NCBI GenBank assembly: GCA_040349255.1
Contig: JBEQUE010000192.1
Span: forward strand, 16,372 to 80,371
Direction: 5' to 3'
Length of the DNA: 64,000 nucleotides
DNA from: DATMER01 sp040349255
Lineage (GTDB): Bacteria > Acidobacteriota > Thermoanaerobaculia > Multivoradales > UBA5704
Shown here: in pieces, positions 16,275 through 24,446 of the stretch
How the letters are laid out: every line of letters starts with the position of its first letter
Position numbering within the stretch: the first letter of the stretch is position 1
Made by a program: the position numbers and the translations under genes
The notes under the pieces: model-generated
Database searches by the model: none
What the model was told of the DNA's origin: nothing
The model's input: only the letters and a program-made list of their open reading frames with translations

Positions 16275-17546
16275 ATGTCGCCCGTGACCCTGACCCAATG
16301 CAGGACCAAGGCCCTCAGCCTGTACCAGAGCATCACCGCGGATCCCAACTTCAACGGCTCCAACTACTGGCAGATCGGTTGTGTCTTCGACACGATGACC
16401 GACTACCTGCAGCAGGATGCCGGCTTCCCGGACCCGAACGTCACTGTCGCCGAGGTCGATGCCTTCATCCGGAACACCTATGACCATTACCAGAGCCTGA
16501 CGCAGCAGGGCACAACGGCTCCCAACCAGGCCTGCTTCGCCTGGTACGACGACTTCGGATGGTGGGGGATCGCCTCCGCCAAGGCCTTCCTGCCGTCGTA
16601 TGCCCAGGTTTTCCTCGGCTACGCCCGCGAGTACCAGAAGATCGCGCTCTCGACCTGGGAGATCATGAAGAACGGCAAGCTCGACGAAGTGCACTTCGGA
16701 GCGCCAAACGCCTGGACTAGGTGCGACCAGACCACCTTCGCCATCTGCGAGCCGCGCTTCCCCGGCGGCGTCTGGCAGTACGACATCTTCGCGGACCAGC
16801 GCCCCTACGAGGCCGCGCCGTTCAATCCGAGCACGCCGATCGCCGTCGGCAACTATCAGCCTGCGACTCTCGGCCCCTACCAGATGAGCGTGGTCAACGG
16901 ACTGTACTTCGTGCTCGCCAACCGCCTCCAAGCCGCCGGCTATGAAAGACCGGAGACGACCGCGGCGATCTTCGGCTTTTTCAATAGTTGGTTCCACGAC
17001 CTCTCTCTCGACGACAAGACCCGCCTCAACCTTTCCGTCAACGGCGGCCAGTTGATCCTCGAGCGCGTCAGCACCTACAAGGACCCGAACAACAAGGTTT
17101 ACTGGGCGGACGGCACGACCTGCTGGGGAGGCGATCAGGGCCTGGTCTTCGGCGCCCTGGCCGAGTACAAGCGGCAGCATGGCGGCCCGGCCTGGATCGA
17201 CGACATGCTGACCGCCATCCTGGGCGGCGTGGCCACCTCGATGAGCAGCGGCTCCTACATGATGCCGTGGTATCCGCTGCAGAACAACAAGCTGCAGACA
17301 GCCGACGCCGGAGACTACAGCAGCGGAGTGGGCGTCTACATGCGTTATCTCAACCAGGCCTACGGCTTCGACTCGCTGGTGCAGACGAGCCTCGACACGG
17401 CCCAGAACCCGATGCGGGAGCTCGTGCTCGACTCCGCCCAGACGGTCTGCGACGGGAACCTGCCGGACTGGGGCAATCCGCTGTTCGCCTCCTTCAACGA
17501 GCTCGCGATCCTGGTGGCCGCGATCTCCCTGCTGAAGAACAGCTAG
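16275..17546 (+). CDS. GH76-like (alpha-1,6-mannanase fold) protein, first of a tandem pair
   Basis: 423 residues. A strong Shine-Dalgarno (GAGAGGAGGAT) fixes the ATG. The fold is alpha/alpha barrel-like, with the characteristic double Asp in WYDDFGWWGIASAKAF, plus GGVWQYDIF and TCWGGDQGLVFGALAEY. GH76 enzymes hydrolyse alpha-1,6-mannans. There is no signal peptide, so it would act in the cytoplasm or leave by another route. A related gene follows 26 bases downstream. Assignment to GH76 is by motif only. Confidence 0.7.
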   Translation: MSPVTLTQCRTKALSLYQSITADPNFNGSNYWQIGCVFDTMTDYLQQDAGFPDPNVTVAEVDAFIRNTYDHYQSLTQQGTTAPNQACFAWYDDFGWWGIASAKAFLPSYAQVFLGYAREYQKIALSTWEIMKNGKLDEVHFGAPNAWTRCDQTTFAICEPRFPGGVWQYDIFADQRPYEAAPFNPSTPIAVGNYQPATLGPYQMSVVNGLYFVLANRLQAAGYERPETTAAIFGFFNSWFHDLSLDDKTRLNLSVNGGQLILERVSTYKDPNNKVYWADGTTCWGGDQGLVFGALAEYKRQHGGPAWIDDMLTAILGGVATSMSSGSYMMPWYPLQNNKLQTADAGDYSSGVGVYMRYLNQAYGFDSLVQTSLDTAQNPMRELVLDSAQTVCDGNLPDWGNPLFASFNELAILVAAISLLKNS

Positions 17547-17572
17547 GCTGGAAACCGCGGAAGGAAACGATC

Positions 17573-18943
17573 ATGGAAAACAGAGCCAAAGCCGACCCGC
17601 CGGAGGTCTCGCAGGTCGACGCCGAGCGCGTCTTCGGGTCTCTTCATACGGCGTGGAACCAATATGTCGAACAGGGAGACGACCCGAAGTACTGGTGGGT
17701 CGGCAACGCTCTGGGCGCCGCCCTGACCTTCGCCGAGCACTGGTCGGCGGTGGGCGGCGCCCCGTCGGTCCTCGAACCGCTCGCCGGCATGGTGAGCTAC
17801 GGGTTCCGACAGGTCTTCCCCAAAGGTTTTAATTCCGGGTCCAACTGGTTCGACGACCACGGCTGGTGGGCCCTGGCCCTGATCCAGGCCTACGAGCAGG
17901 GCCTCCAGGGCAACGGGGACAGCAAGGACGATTACCTACGAGCTGCCTGGAACGTCTGGCACCTCCTGCGCACCAAAGCCTGGGATGAGGAGGGAGCTCC
18001 CGGACTGCCTGCCGGGGGCTGCTGGAACAAGAATCCGGACCTGGGAGGCGCGGTCAAGAACACGGTCGTCAACGGGCTTTACCTGACCCTGTCGGCCCGC
18101 CTCGCCCGGTTCGGCGAGGAGCTGTCGAGCGTGGTTCCCGGATCGAGCTATCAGGACTGCGCGGACGCGGCGCAAGCCTCCTACCGTTGGTGGAGCGAGT
18201 GGATCCAACCGGCTTCGAGCGTCCAGTATCCGCCGCTGGCCAACAACATGGCGAACCAGCCCCAATGGCTCGTTCGAGACACGGCCACGCCCCTGGACGG
18301 CGACAACGCCTACCTGCAGTGCGTCATCACCCAGGAGCAGGGCCTGCTGATCGCGGGTCTGGCGGAGCTCGTCGCCATGGGCCAGTCGCTCCAACCCGGA
18401 GAGATCGGCGATCCGGATGCGACCCTGTCTCCCGAGGATCTCCTGAAGTCCGTAGCCGGCGCCGTGCTGGCTCCCTTCTTTCCCGGGGAGAGCCAGATCG
18501 TCCAGGAGCCGCCCTTCAGCTTTCAGTTCGGCGTGTCTCCTCTCGGCGACTACAGGAAAGACGAGTCCACCGGCCGGGGCGGTCTGCTGCGCTTCTTATC
18601 CCAGCACCGGGATGTCGTCGGCAGGGGCTTCGACAAACCGTTCGAAAGCACCGCCGGCGCCGCGTCGCAAGCCAATCAGAAAGGTTCGACGTTGGACCCG
18701 GACTGGGTCGTCTGCGAGGACCGCCAGGCCGCCGTCCGCCTCTGGGCAACGATATGGGGCGTCGATCCCGGCGCAACCACACCTCCATTCCTTTTGAGCT
18801 GCGGCTCGTCCGCGGGATCGACCTGCGGACAGTGCCTGTTCGGGGGCTTCCTGAGTGGAGACGAGGGGGCCTTTCTCTGCCGCACCAACGAGGTCGATGC
18901 GATGTCGGCCTTCCTCAGCAACACATCGCGGGACTTCAGATAG
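17573..18943 (+). CDS. GH76-like protein, second of a tandem pair
   Basis: 456 residues. It has the same double-Asp signature in NWFDDHGWWALALIQAYEQG, then VVNGLYLTLSARLARFGE and YLQCVITQEQGLLIAGLAEL, which parallel the preceding gene (VVNGLYFVLANRLQAAG and GGDQGLVFGALAEY). The C-terminal 130 residues are unique and Cys-containing (CGSSAGSTCGQC). No signal peptide is seen. The start has AAGGAAACGATC before the ATG. The two genes probably form an operon and may be a diverged duplication. Confidence 0.68.
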   Translation: MENRAKADPPEVSQVDAERVFGSLHTAWNQYVEQGDDPKYWWVGNALGAALTFAEHWSAVGGAPSVLEPLAGMVSYGFRQVFPKGFNSGSNWFDDHGWWALALIQAYEQGLQGNGDSKDDYLRAAWNVWHLLRTKAWDEEGAPGLPAGGCWNKNPDLGGAVKNTVVNGLYLTLSARLARFGEELSSVVPGSSYQDCADAAQASYRWWSEWIQPASSVQYPPLANNMANQPQWLVRDTATPLDGDNAYLQCVITQEQGLLIAGLAELVAMGQSLQPGEIGDPDATLSPEDLLKSVAGAVLAPFFPGESQIVQEPPFSFQFGVSPLGDYRKDESTGRGGLLRFLSQHRDVVGRGFDKPFESTAGAASQANQKGSTLDPDWVVCEDRQAAVRLWATIWGVDPGATTPPFLLSCGSSAGSTCGQCLFGGFLSGDEGAFLCRTNEVDAMSAFLSNTSRDFR

Positions 18944-18968
18944 CACGGTTGCGCGTCGCCGCGGTGAT

Positions 18969-19525
18969 TCAGGTCCGGCGGCGCGCGCGGATCACTGCAT
19001 CGACACCCGTGCGGGCGGCGGCGCGCGGACGCTCCTCGGCGACGACCAGCTCCCATACCTCGGAATCGAGCGCAGCGACCGCACCCTCGACGGAAACTTG
19101 CACCTGATCTGCCGCGGCCGTGGCAGCTCCGGTGCCAGGATCGATCGGGCGGTGTCCAACCAGGAACAAGGTCCCTCCCGGAGCGACGCCGCTGGCCATC
19201 CGCCTCACCATGTCTTCCACGGAACCGGCAACATGGACATACAGGCAAACCACGAGATCGTAATACTCCGGCTCCGCCGTCCAGGTCGCGAGATCGCTCT
19301 CGATCCAATCGATGCGCTCTGCGATATCGCTCCCGGCAGCCTCGGCCATCGACCGCCCGTGAGCCAGTGCTGCTGCCGAGAAATCCACCGCCGTGACCTG
19401 CCAGCCCTGCGCGGCGAGCCAGAGCGCGTCTGCGCCATGTCCACAGCCGGCGTCGAGGGCGCGTCCCAGTGGAAGGTCGGCAGCCTCGGCCATCAGATGC
19501 GCGTTGGGTGGACGGCGCACCGCAG
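18969..19525 (-). pseudogene. class I SAM methyltransferase, 5'-truncated at the edge of the inserted region
   Basis: The recognisable protein begins at RRPPNAHLMAEAADLP, near 19520. It continues with LDAGCGHGADALWLA (SAM motif I), GWQVTAVDFS, YDLVVCLYVHVAGSVEDM and GVDAVIRARRR. In relatives about 35-40 residues precede RPPNAH. Here the frame continues upstream into unrelated, lower-GC sequence (the gene at 19537-19974 read in another frame). The start and promoter have therefore been cut off. The break coincides with the edge of the cassette-like region. Confidence 0.72.
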
Positions 19526-19536
19526 ACGCCGTCCGA

Positions 19537-19974
19537 CTACAGGGTTGAGTGGGCGTCCGTTGATGTGGCGTTTTGATCAATAGAAACCACTGGTTTCTTG
19601 GCGGTACCCTCATAGCTCTGCGTTGCCAGAAATGCAGCCACGGAAGTTGTAGCAGCCAGAAGAATGAGTAGGCCAATGTGCGCAAGATGCCGCTTCTTGT
19701 GCGGCCTGTCATCAAACTTCAGCCCAAACATATCGTCTAACTTCCAAGATGCCTCACTGTAGGAGAGGGCTACCGCCGCATCGTGGTGGATCCACCTTGC
19801 GCTGACTGCCGCAAAAGCCCAGATGAAAACAACTAAGGCAATCGCATGGCCGATGTAGATTGGATGACTTGTGCTATAGAGCGTTACCACGCCACCCAAA
19901 ATAGCGAGCATTAACGCGGTAGCCCAGGAGAATACAGCCCATTGGCGATTTCGGCGATAGTTGCACTCCTCCAT
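19537..19974 (-). CDS. small membrane protein, unknown, last gene of the cassette-like array
   Basis: 145 residues. Predicted helices at about 12-35 (WAVFSWATALMLAILGGVV), 38-58 (IGHAIALVVFIWAFAAV) and 98-118 (IGLLILLAATTSVAAFLA). Charged loops include KFDDRPHKKRH. I recognise no family. GC content is clearly lower than in the genes on either side of 19-26 kb. The stop is only about 15 bases from the truncated methyltransferase. ATG at 19974; no strong Shine-Dalgarno. Confidence 0.6.
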   Translation of the reverse strand: MEECNYRRNRQWAVFSWATALMLAILGGVVTLYSTSHPIYIGHAIALVVFIWAFAAVSARWIHHDAAVALSYSEASWKLDDMFGLKFDDRPHKKRHLAHIGLLILLAATTSVAAFLATQSYEGTAKKPVVSIDQNATSTDAHSTL

Positions 19975-20057
19975 CAGCCGTGTTCGCGTATACGAATAGC
20001 GCTCAAAGTGATCTTGGTTCGAAATATCGAAATTGAATTTTATAGTGGCATGGTAAG

Positions 20058-20279
20058 TTACCTATTAAACGGTAGACGGCAAACGTCGAGGGTTGGCTGC
20101 CGGTATCTCGGCGTTGCGATACTTGCGGCGTTCTCATGTCGCAACAACTCCCATGTAGTCCAGCGACGAGCCGACTTAGCAACTTCGTCAGATAAGACCA
20201 AGAGATAGCCAGTAGGCGAGAAGCCCTGTGAGAGTAAGTGCTCGACTGCTCGCCCAAGGAATTCTACATCGAGCCTCAT
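20058..20279 (-). CDS. possible small protein, 73 residues
   Basis: The frame opens MRLDVEFLGRAVEHLLSQGF and starts 31 bases after the secreted protein gene (20311-20841). CAAGG lies about 8 bases before the ATG. The protein is soluble-looking and I recognise no family. No attC-like site is seen between it and the upstream gene, so the two could share a cassette. Between its end and 19974 I see nothing recognisable. It may be a chance frame. Confidence 0.35.
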   Translation of the reverse strand: MRLDVEFLGRAVEHLLSQGFSPTGYLLVLSDEVAKSARRWTTWELLRHENAASIATPRYRQPTLDVCRLPFNR

Positions 20280-20310
20280 GTTGCGCGCCTTGGCTCCACG
20301 GAGATCGACC

Positions 20311-20841
20311 TCAATTTATCGTGACGACCTGTATCGCAATTAAGCTCGTCTGGTCGATGATCACCGTAGCGGCGTGGTCCGTGCGGCACTGAATCCATAC
20401 TGTACCGCCGCTCGGAAGATCAATGCTCCCTATGGGATTCGTTTCAAAGTAGTAGGCCAGCAATGTGGTTTCTCCACCGCCTATTGGAGCATCCGGAACT
20501 GTATTCGACCACAACTGGCATCCAATCCCGTCCAGATCAGGTTGACCAGAATAGGGGCGGCCCTCGACCTGGCCATGGACTACATATTTACCCGCCGGAA
20601 GGATCAGGCTTACCAGCGGCAAGAAGTTGTTCGCTGGAAGGACTACGCCGCCTCCGGTAAATGCTGTAAAGGCTTGAGACGTTCTGTTGGCGAGTTGAAT
20701 CTGGAGCGCCGCGATTTGAGCGGCTTGGGTGGCGAGCTGCGTCTCGAGGTTTGTGACCCGTTGGGCGAGGGATTCCGCGTGTACGGCGAACGGGGTCGAC
20801 AACGCCAGAAAAATTCCTGCGATCGCAAATTTCATATTCAT
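20311..20841 (-). CDS. exported protein with coiled coil and beta-rich tail, unknown
   Basis: 176 residues. A strong Shine-Dalgarno (GGAGG, 6 bases before ATG) fixes the start at 20841. A signal peptide (FAIAGIFLALSTPFAVHA) is followed by a short coiled coil (ESLAQRVTNLETQLATQAAQ) and a beta-rich C-terminal domain of about 110 residues ending in a hydrophobic strand (TSLIAIQVVTIN). The architecture resembles small surface adhesin-like or tail-fibre-like trimeric proteins. A 125-base leader separates it from the cassette boundary in attC 20967-21036. Confidence 0.65.
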   Translation of the reverse strand: MNMKFAIAGIFLALSTPFAVHAESLAQRVTNLETQLATQAAQIAALQIQLANRTSQAFTAFTGGGVVLPANNFLPLVSLILPAGKYVVHGQVEGRPYSGQPDLDGIGCQLWSNTVPDAPIGGGETTLLAYYFETNPIGSIDLPSGGTVWIQCRTDHAATVIIDQTSLIAIQVVTIN

Positions 20842-20966
20842 TTGATTCCTCCGCCCTGAGAAGTTGTATCCGTTACACACAGCAAGTCTAGGAGATTCAA
20901 GCGGTATTTTGCCAATGATCACTGCTCAGCTGGGGCATACCTCCTTTCCACTCTGGTGTAACTTGG

Positions 20967-21036
20967 GTCTAACGGATTCGTTGCTCAGCGGCCGGAAAGC
21001 GGAGCTTTTCGATCCGCTGGAGCAGCCGGGTTCGGC
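20967..21036 (-). other. attC-like recombination site (70 bp)
   Basis: Read on the minus strand: GCCGAAC ... TGCTCCAGCGG ... CCGCTGAGCA ... GTTAGAC. The outer boxes are R'' GCCGAAC and R' GTTAGAC, the latter a perfect GTTRRRY. The inner boxes TGCTC(C)AGCGG and CCGCTGAGCA pair with one extra base, as in attC stems. It lies directly after the stop of the gene at 21047-21610. Confidence 0.75.
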
Positions 21037-21046
21037 GCTTTGTAAA

Positions 21047-21610
21047 TTACCAAAACCGCCACCAAGGTTTCTTGGTGGGAGCCGATTCACACGCAGCCGA
21101 CCCGCTCGCACCACTTACCTTAATGGTTGACGCAGCGGTCACAACGCGCTGATTCTGGAGCATCTGGGCCTTCACCATGCCCTCCTGAGTCGCCGGCTCC
21201 ATGAAGAAGGCGACCGGAGCTATAAGAATGTTTTCCGGCTTCGACCCCGCGCGGAGGGCCTTGTTAACCACGTTGAGATCCGCCGACATCAGGACCATTT
21301 GCTTGAACCCCGGGGAGCCAGCGTACCGCTGAACCAAGCTCATCGCCGCTATAAAGTACGGCTCTTCTGCGAGCAGACCTGACTCGACCACATCCCCCGC
21401 CCCGTCCAGGCACAGGTAATCAGGAGCAAAATGCACGCCGAGGCCGCCTAACGAGACCCGTCCCCAAGCGGCCTGCGTGAACTTAAACGCGCGGTCGGCA
21501 ACGAGGAACGGGATGCCGGCGTCGGCCAACGCCGCATAAACATCGTTTTGGGTAAACTCGGCCCGCGGTGCAACAAACTCCGCGAGGCGAGCAACTGCTG
21601 CTTCTGCCAT
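21047..21610 (-). CDS. cassette gene of unknown function
   Basis: 187 residues, soluble-looking, no signal peptide. The N-terminus (RLAEFVAPRAEFTQNDVYAA) and a middle part rich in hydrophobic and glycine residues end in a Trp-rich tail (KKPWWRFW). I recognise no family. The ATG at 21610 has AGAGGTGA upstream; that leader is the 3' exon of the group II intron. An attC-like site follows the stop at once. Confidence 0.6.
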   Translation of the reverse strand: MAEAAVARLAEFVAPRAEFTQNDVYAALADAGIPFLVADRAFKFTQAAWGRVSLGGLGVHFAPDYLCLDGAGDVVESGLLAEEPYFIAAMSLVQRYAGSPGFKQMVLMSADLNVVNKALRAGSKPENILIAPVAFFMEPATQEGMVKAQMLQNQRVVTAASTIKVSGASGSAACESAPTKKPWWRFW

Positions 21611-21633
21611 CACGCAATCACCTCTGCCGCCGA

Positions 21634-22318
21634 ATCGGGATAGGGGGGACTCTCACGGGTCCCCTCCTCCCACACCACCGTGCATACGGGTCACGTACAC
21701 GGCGGTTCGGCTGTCGACCTCTCTTGCCATTCGCCCTGCGGCGAACTGCTGGCGCGAGAACTGATGTCGGATGGCTCCGACTCCCGCCTCAGCCGGTTCG
21801 AGCGGCAAACCGGAGTACCCCTCTCCGTGTCCCAACCCCGGCTTCATCCTCCGGATAGACCAGAGGCAGCTTGCGCTGCTTGACAGATGCCATGCCGGAC
21901 CGTTCGACACGAAGCGAATCCTCCTCTCAAACCGTTCGGGCCTTCGAGGCTACGCCTCTACTATACCCTCTGCTGACTTCTGCACGGTGATCAGGAAGGA
22001 TCTCTCCTCCCTCAGTCCGGCTCCCACCGGACGCCGGGCAGAACTCCCACGGTAAGACACAGAACTTTCCCTGCGTAGACGCCAGATTTATAAAGCCCAC
22101 CCCAATCGCAGAAGGAGGACTTCGCTGTCACGTGCCAGCTCGTCCCGGATGGACCACACCTCATATCTGGCTTCTGTTCGTCGCCCCGCAGTTTTGGATT
22201 GGGCTTCCTTCAGACCCCACCTCGCGGTGACGCCCTTGCCCTTCTCCTAGCCTTCGGCTCTGCGAACACCTGGCAAGAGGACTTTCACCTCCTTAGCTCT
22301 GTGCCATGCGTGGCACAC
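21634..22318 (-). mobile_element. group II intron lacking its reverse transcriptase gene
   Basis: On the minus strand the element begins GTGTGCC (GUGYG-type 5' end) at 22318 and ends ...CTATCCCGAT at 21634. Near the 3' end, 21674-21706 folds as domain V (ACCGCCGTG...TGAC...CACGGTGGT), followed by a domain VI-like stem GGGGAC...GTCCCC. Internally it has blocks typical of bacterial introns (GGTGAAAGTCCTC; CAGCAGAGGGTATAGTAG; AGGCCCGAACGGTTTGAG). A short stretch encodes KQRKLPLVYPEDEAGVGTRR, like the N-terminus of intron reverse transcriptases, and then jumps to the 3' domains. About 685 bases remain of a usual 2 kb or more. Confidence 0.75.
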
Positions 22319-22376
22319 ACGCTGTGGCGGCTCGCGGCGTCAGCCGTCCGCTGGAGCCGGCGGGATACTGTTCCTA
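22319..22376 (-). other. attC-like site split by the group II intron
   Basis: The 5' exon ends CACAGCGT at 22319 and the 3' exon begins TCGGCGG at 21633. Joining them restores GTTCGGC, the same R' box end as at 25296-25302. A possible R'' (TAGGAAC, 22370-22376) and a CGGCTC/GAGCCG stem lie upstream. The site is degenerate. Confidence 0.5.
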
Positions 22377-22410
22377 ATCCGACGCGCCGTTTCATGTGGT
22401 CTACTCAGTC

Positions 22411-23052
22411 TCAAGTTGCGGGCGCACCGACCCCACCAATATCCGCACGATTTGCAAGCTTCACTTCGGGAATACATGCCTCCTTGATTTGCTTCTTCAG
22501 CCGTTCGCCATTCTTAGTTAAACGAGCCACCATGCGCCCCAAGATTAAGGCTGCGGCAAGGCACGCGCCGTCCTGCCAGTGAGTGCTGTACTCATGCGCA
22601 ATACCTGCTACGGTAAGCGTAATTGCCAAGAAGGATACTATTACCGGCCATTTTGTTGACCAACCCGGATTCGAGGGGAAGTTCTTATGACGATGCCGGA
22701 GCCGTTCATGTATCCAGAAGTTTTCATTACCAACGAGCTGGCCCGCAAGTGGCCGGATGTCTCGCTCGATCACCAGCACGTAATAAAGCATGTTCACCAT
22801 GGTGCCCTGATAAGCCACGTATACAACTAGCGCACTTAAGAGCGCTGCCCACCAGCGGTATTTCTCATCGATGTTCTCCATCTGCGCGAGCAAAGCCAGT
22901 GCCGCTATCAGAATAGGCCAAGCCGCATACTGCAGGTTCTCCCACGACGACACTCGGCCCATCAGCGCGGAGTATTCGGCTGCGTGGTACTGGGCGAGAA
23001 TCGCATTGCTCCCCTCTGTCTCTTTTGCAGACTCAGGCCGCTCATCCTTCAT
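22411..23052 (-). CDS. membrane protein of unknown function (cassette gene)
   Basis: 213 residues. Four likely helices: YAAWPILIAALALLAQM, WWAALLSALVVYVAYQG, WPVIVSFLAITLTVAGIA and ACLAAALILGRMVARL. The cytoplasmic middle has many His and Arg residues (HERLRHRHKNF). I recognise no family. I chose the ATG at 23052, with GGAG 7-8 bases upstream, over the in-frame GTG at 23058. The start is 18 bases after the boundary of attC 23070-23136. An intron-split attC follows the gene. Confidence 0.65.
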   Translation of the reverse strand: MKDERPESAKETEGSNAILAQYHAAEYSALMGRVSSWENLQYAAWPILIAALALLAQMENIDEKYRWWAALLSALVVYVAYQGTMVNMLYYVLVIERDIRPLAGQLVGNENFWIHERLRHRHKNFPSNPGWSTKWPVIVSFLAITLTVAGIAHEYSTHWQDGACLAAALILGRMVARLTKNGERLKKQIKEACIPEVKLANRADIGGVGAPAT

Positions 23053-23069
23053 GGCCACTCTCCATCAAC

Positions 23070-23136
23070 GTATAACGAGATGCGCTTCACCGGCGGACGG
23101 CGACGCCGGCCGGCCGAGTGCAAGCGCCGGTTCTAC
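23070..23136 (-). other. attC-like recombination site (67 bp)
   Basis: Minus strand: GTAGAAC ... GCGCTTGCA ... GTGAAGCGC ... GTTATAC. The CGCTTGCA/TGAAGCG pairing with one extra-helical base is characteristic of attC stems. It separates the genes at 23156 and 23052. Confidence 0.78.
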
Positions 23137-23155
23137 GGCGAAAACCCTCCCCCAA

Positions 23156-24355
23156 TCATGAGAACACCTCGATGATTAGTTGCCTCAGGAATAGCAGTGC
23201 CTCCCAGATTGTATATCGCGACAGGTGTATGATTGCCGCGCTAGGCAGCGTTACGAACTCTGCTAGCCTCACTATGGCGCGCACCTTCTGCCGCTCAAGG
23301 GAAGGAATGAGGTGAATGAACGCGGGAGTCCAGAGCCCAAGGAGCCCGCCAAACCCCGACCACAGAAGAGGAATGCCTACCAATGCGGATTTGAAGTACC
23401 CAACGCTACTCTGTGCGGTGGCAACAGCGAAAAGGGTGATCGGGACGAGCAAGTAGGCAACGGTCCCGGCAGCCACGGCTTCGATCTTCTCAAACTTCGC
23501 CCTAGATACTCCAGGCGCGTCGAGCATGAGTCTGCTGTAAGATGTTACAAACCATGGATCCACATAGTCCTCGCATTCCAACCCCTCGGGTGAAACTGCC
23601 GGTAGCAGGCTCATGTGATCCCACGTCCGAGCCAGATAGTACCGAAAGTTTGCCGCGATGGCAGCAGCTATCCACGCTGAGAGTATCGGGACCCAGGTTA
23701 CGTTGACCTTGACGGGAAAGAAAGGTACTTGCTCAAGGCCGACTGGTGAGGGGCTGGTGACAACAAGGAAGGCGATCAGGTAGGCACAAATCACGACCTG
23801 CGCCGCGAAGAGACGCCGCGCATAACCCGCACACATTCGAGCGGTTGAGAGAGCCCCGAAGTCAAGGCTCTTCGGCACACTGGCGCCCTTAAGATTGGCT
23901 CCTTCAAGCCCGAATCCTTCAAGGAAGCGTGCTTTCTCCAGATCACAGTAAGAAAGATTGGCGCCGCTCAGCCGTGCGCCCTTCAGGTTAGCATTCGCTA
24001 GCCTCGCTTCTGTTAGATTCGCCTCACTTAGATCAGCATAGCTAAGATTGGCATCGCGCAAGTCGGCTCTTTCAAGGTTGGCCTTACGCAGTTTCGACCG
24101 GGAAAGGTTGCAGCCGCGAAGGTCCGCCGCACACAAACTCGCACCATCCAATTCGGCTTCGACAAACCAAGTGTTGTTTAAGTGCGCCGTGGAGAGGTCG
24201 ACTTTTTTCAGGACAGCGAAGTCAAGAAGCTCGCCTTCAATGGAAACGCCCTTCAATTCCATGCCGCTGAAATCCGCACGTTGACCATCCTCGCAAATAG
24301 AAACGAGCCAGCGACGATGGTGGAATATTATCCTTGCCAGCTCGGCTCTATCCAA
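23156..24355 (-). CDS. pentapeptide-repeat membrane protein (cassette gene)
   Basis: About 399 residues. Residues about 30-185 are A(D/N)Lxx pentapeptide repeats (for example ADLRGCNLSRSKLRKANLER and ANLSYADLSEANLTEARL), which form a right-handed quadrilateral helix. Several hydrophobic helices follow (VVICAYLIAFLVV, ILSAWIAAAIAA, AVAAGTVAYLLVPITLF, ALVGIPLLWSGFGGLLG). Function unknown; such repeats serve as scaffolds. The TTG at 24355 directly after the attC boundary, with AAGGGA upstream, is the likely start. An ATG exists 31 codons later. Confidence 0.7.
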   Translation of the reverse strand: MDRAELARIIFHHRRWLVSICEDGQRADFSGMELKGVSIEGELLDFAVLKKVDLSTAHLNNTWFVEAELDGASLCAADLRGCNLSRSKLRKANLERADLRDANLSYADLSEANLTEARLANANLKGARLSGANLSYCDLEKARFLEGFGLEGANLKGASVPKSLDFGALSTARMCAGYARRLFAAQVVICAYLIAFLVVTSPSPVGLEQVPFFPVKVNVTWVPILSAWIAAAIAANFRYYLARTWDHMSLLPAVSPEGLECEDYVDPWFVTSYSRLMLDAPGVSRAKFEKIEAVAAGTVAYLLVPITLFAVATAQSSVGYFKSALVGIPLLWSGFGGLLGLWTPAFIHLIPSLERQKVRAIVRLAEFVTLPSAAIIHLSRYTIWEALLFLRQLIIEVFS

Positions 24356-24372
24356 CTTTCTTCCCTTCTGCC

Positions 24373-24440
24373 GTGGAACGCTCTGCCGCTTCACAGCGCG
24401 GACGGCGGAGCCGGCCGACCGGTGCAAGCGATGGTTCGGC
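24373..24440 (-). other. attC-like recombination site (68 bp)
   Basis: Minus strand: GCCGAAC ... CGCTTGCA ... TGTGAAGCG ... GTTCCAC. Its inner boxes match those of attC 23070-23136. It begins 6 bases after the stop of the gene at 24447. Confidence 0.8.
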
Positions 24441-24446
24441 GCCGAC

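Noticed and set aside
19537..19715. N-terminal extension of the truncated methyltransferase
   Set aside because: The extra residues come from the other gene read in a shifted frame, and they do not resemble the family N-terminus.
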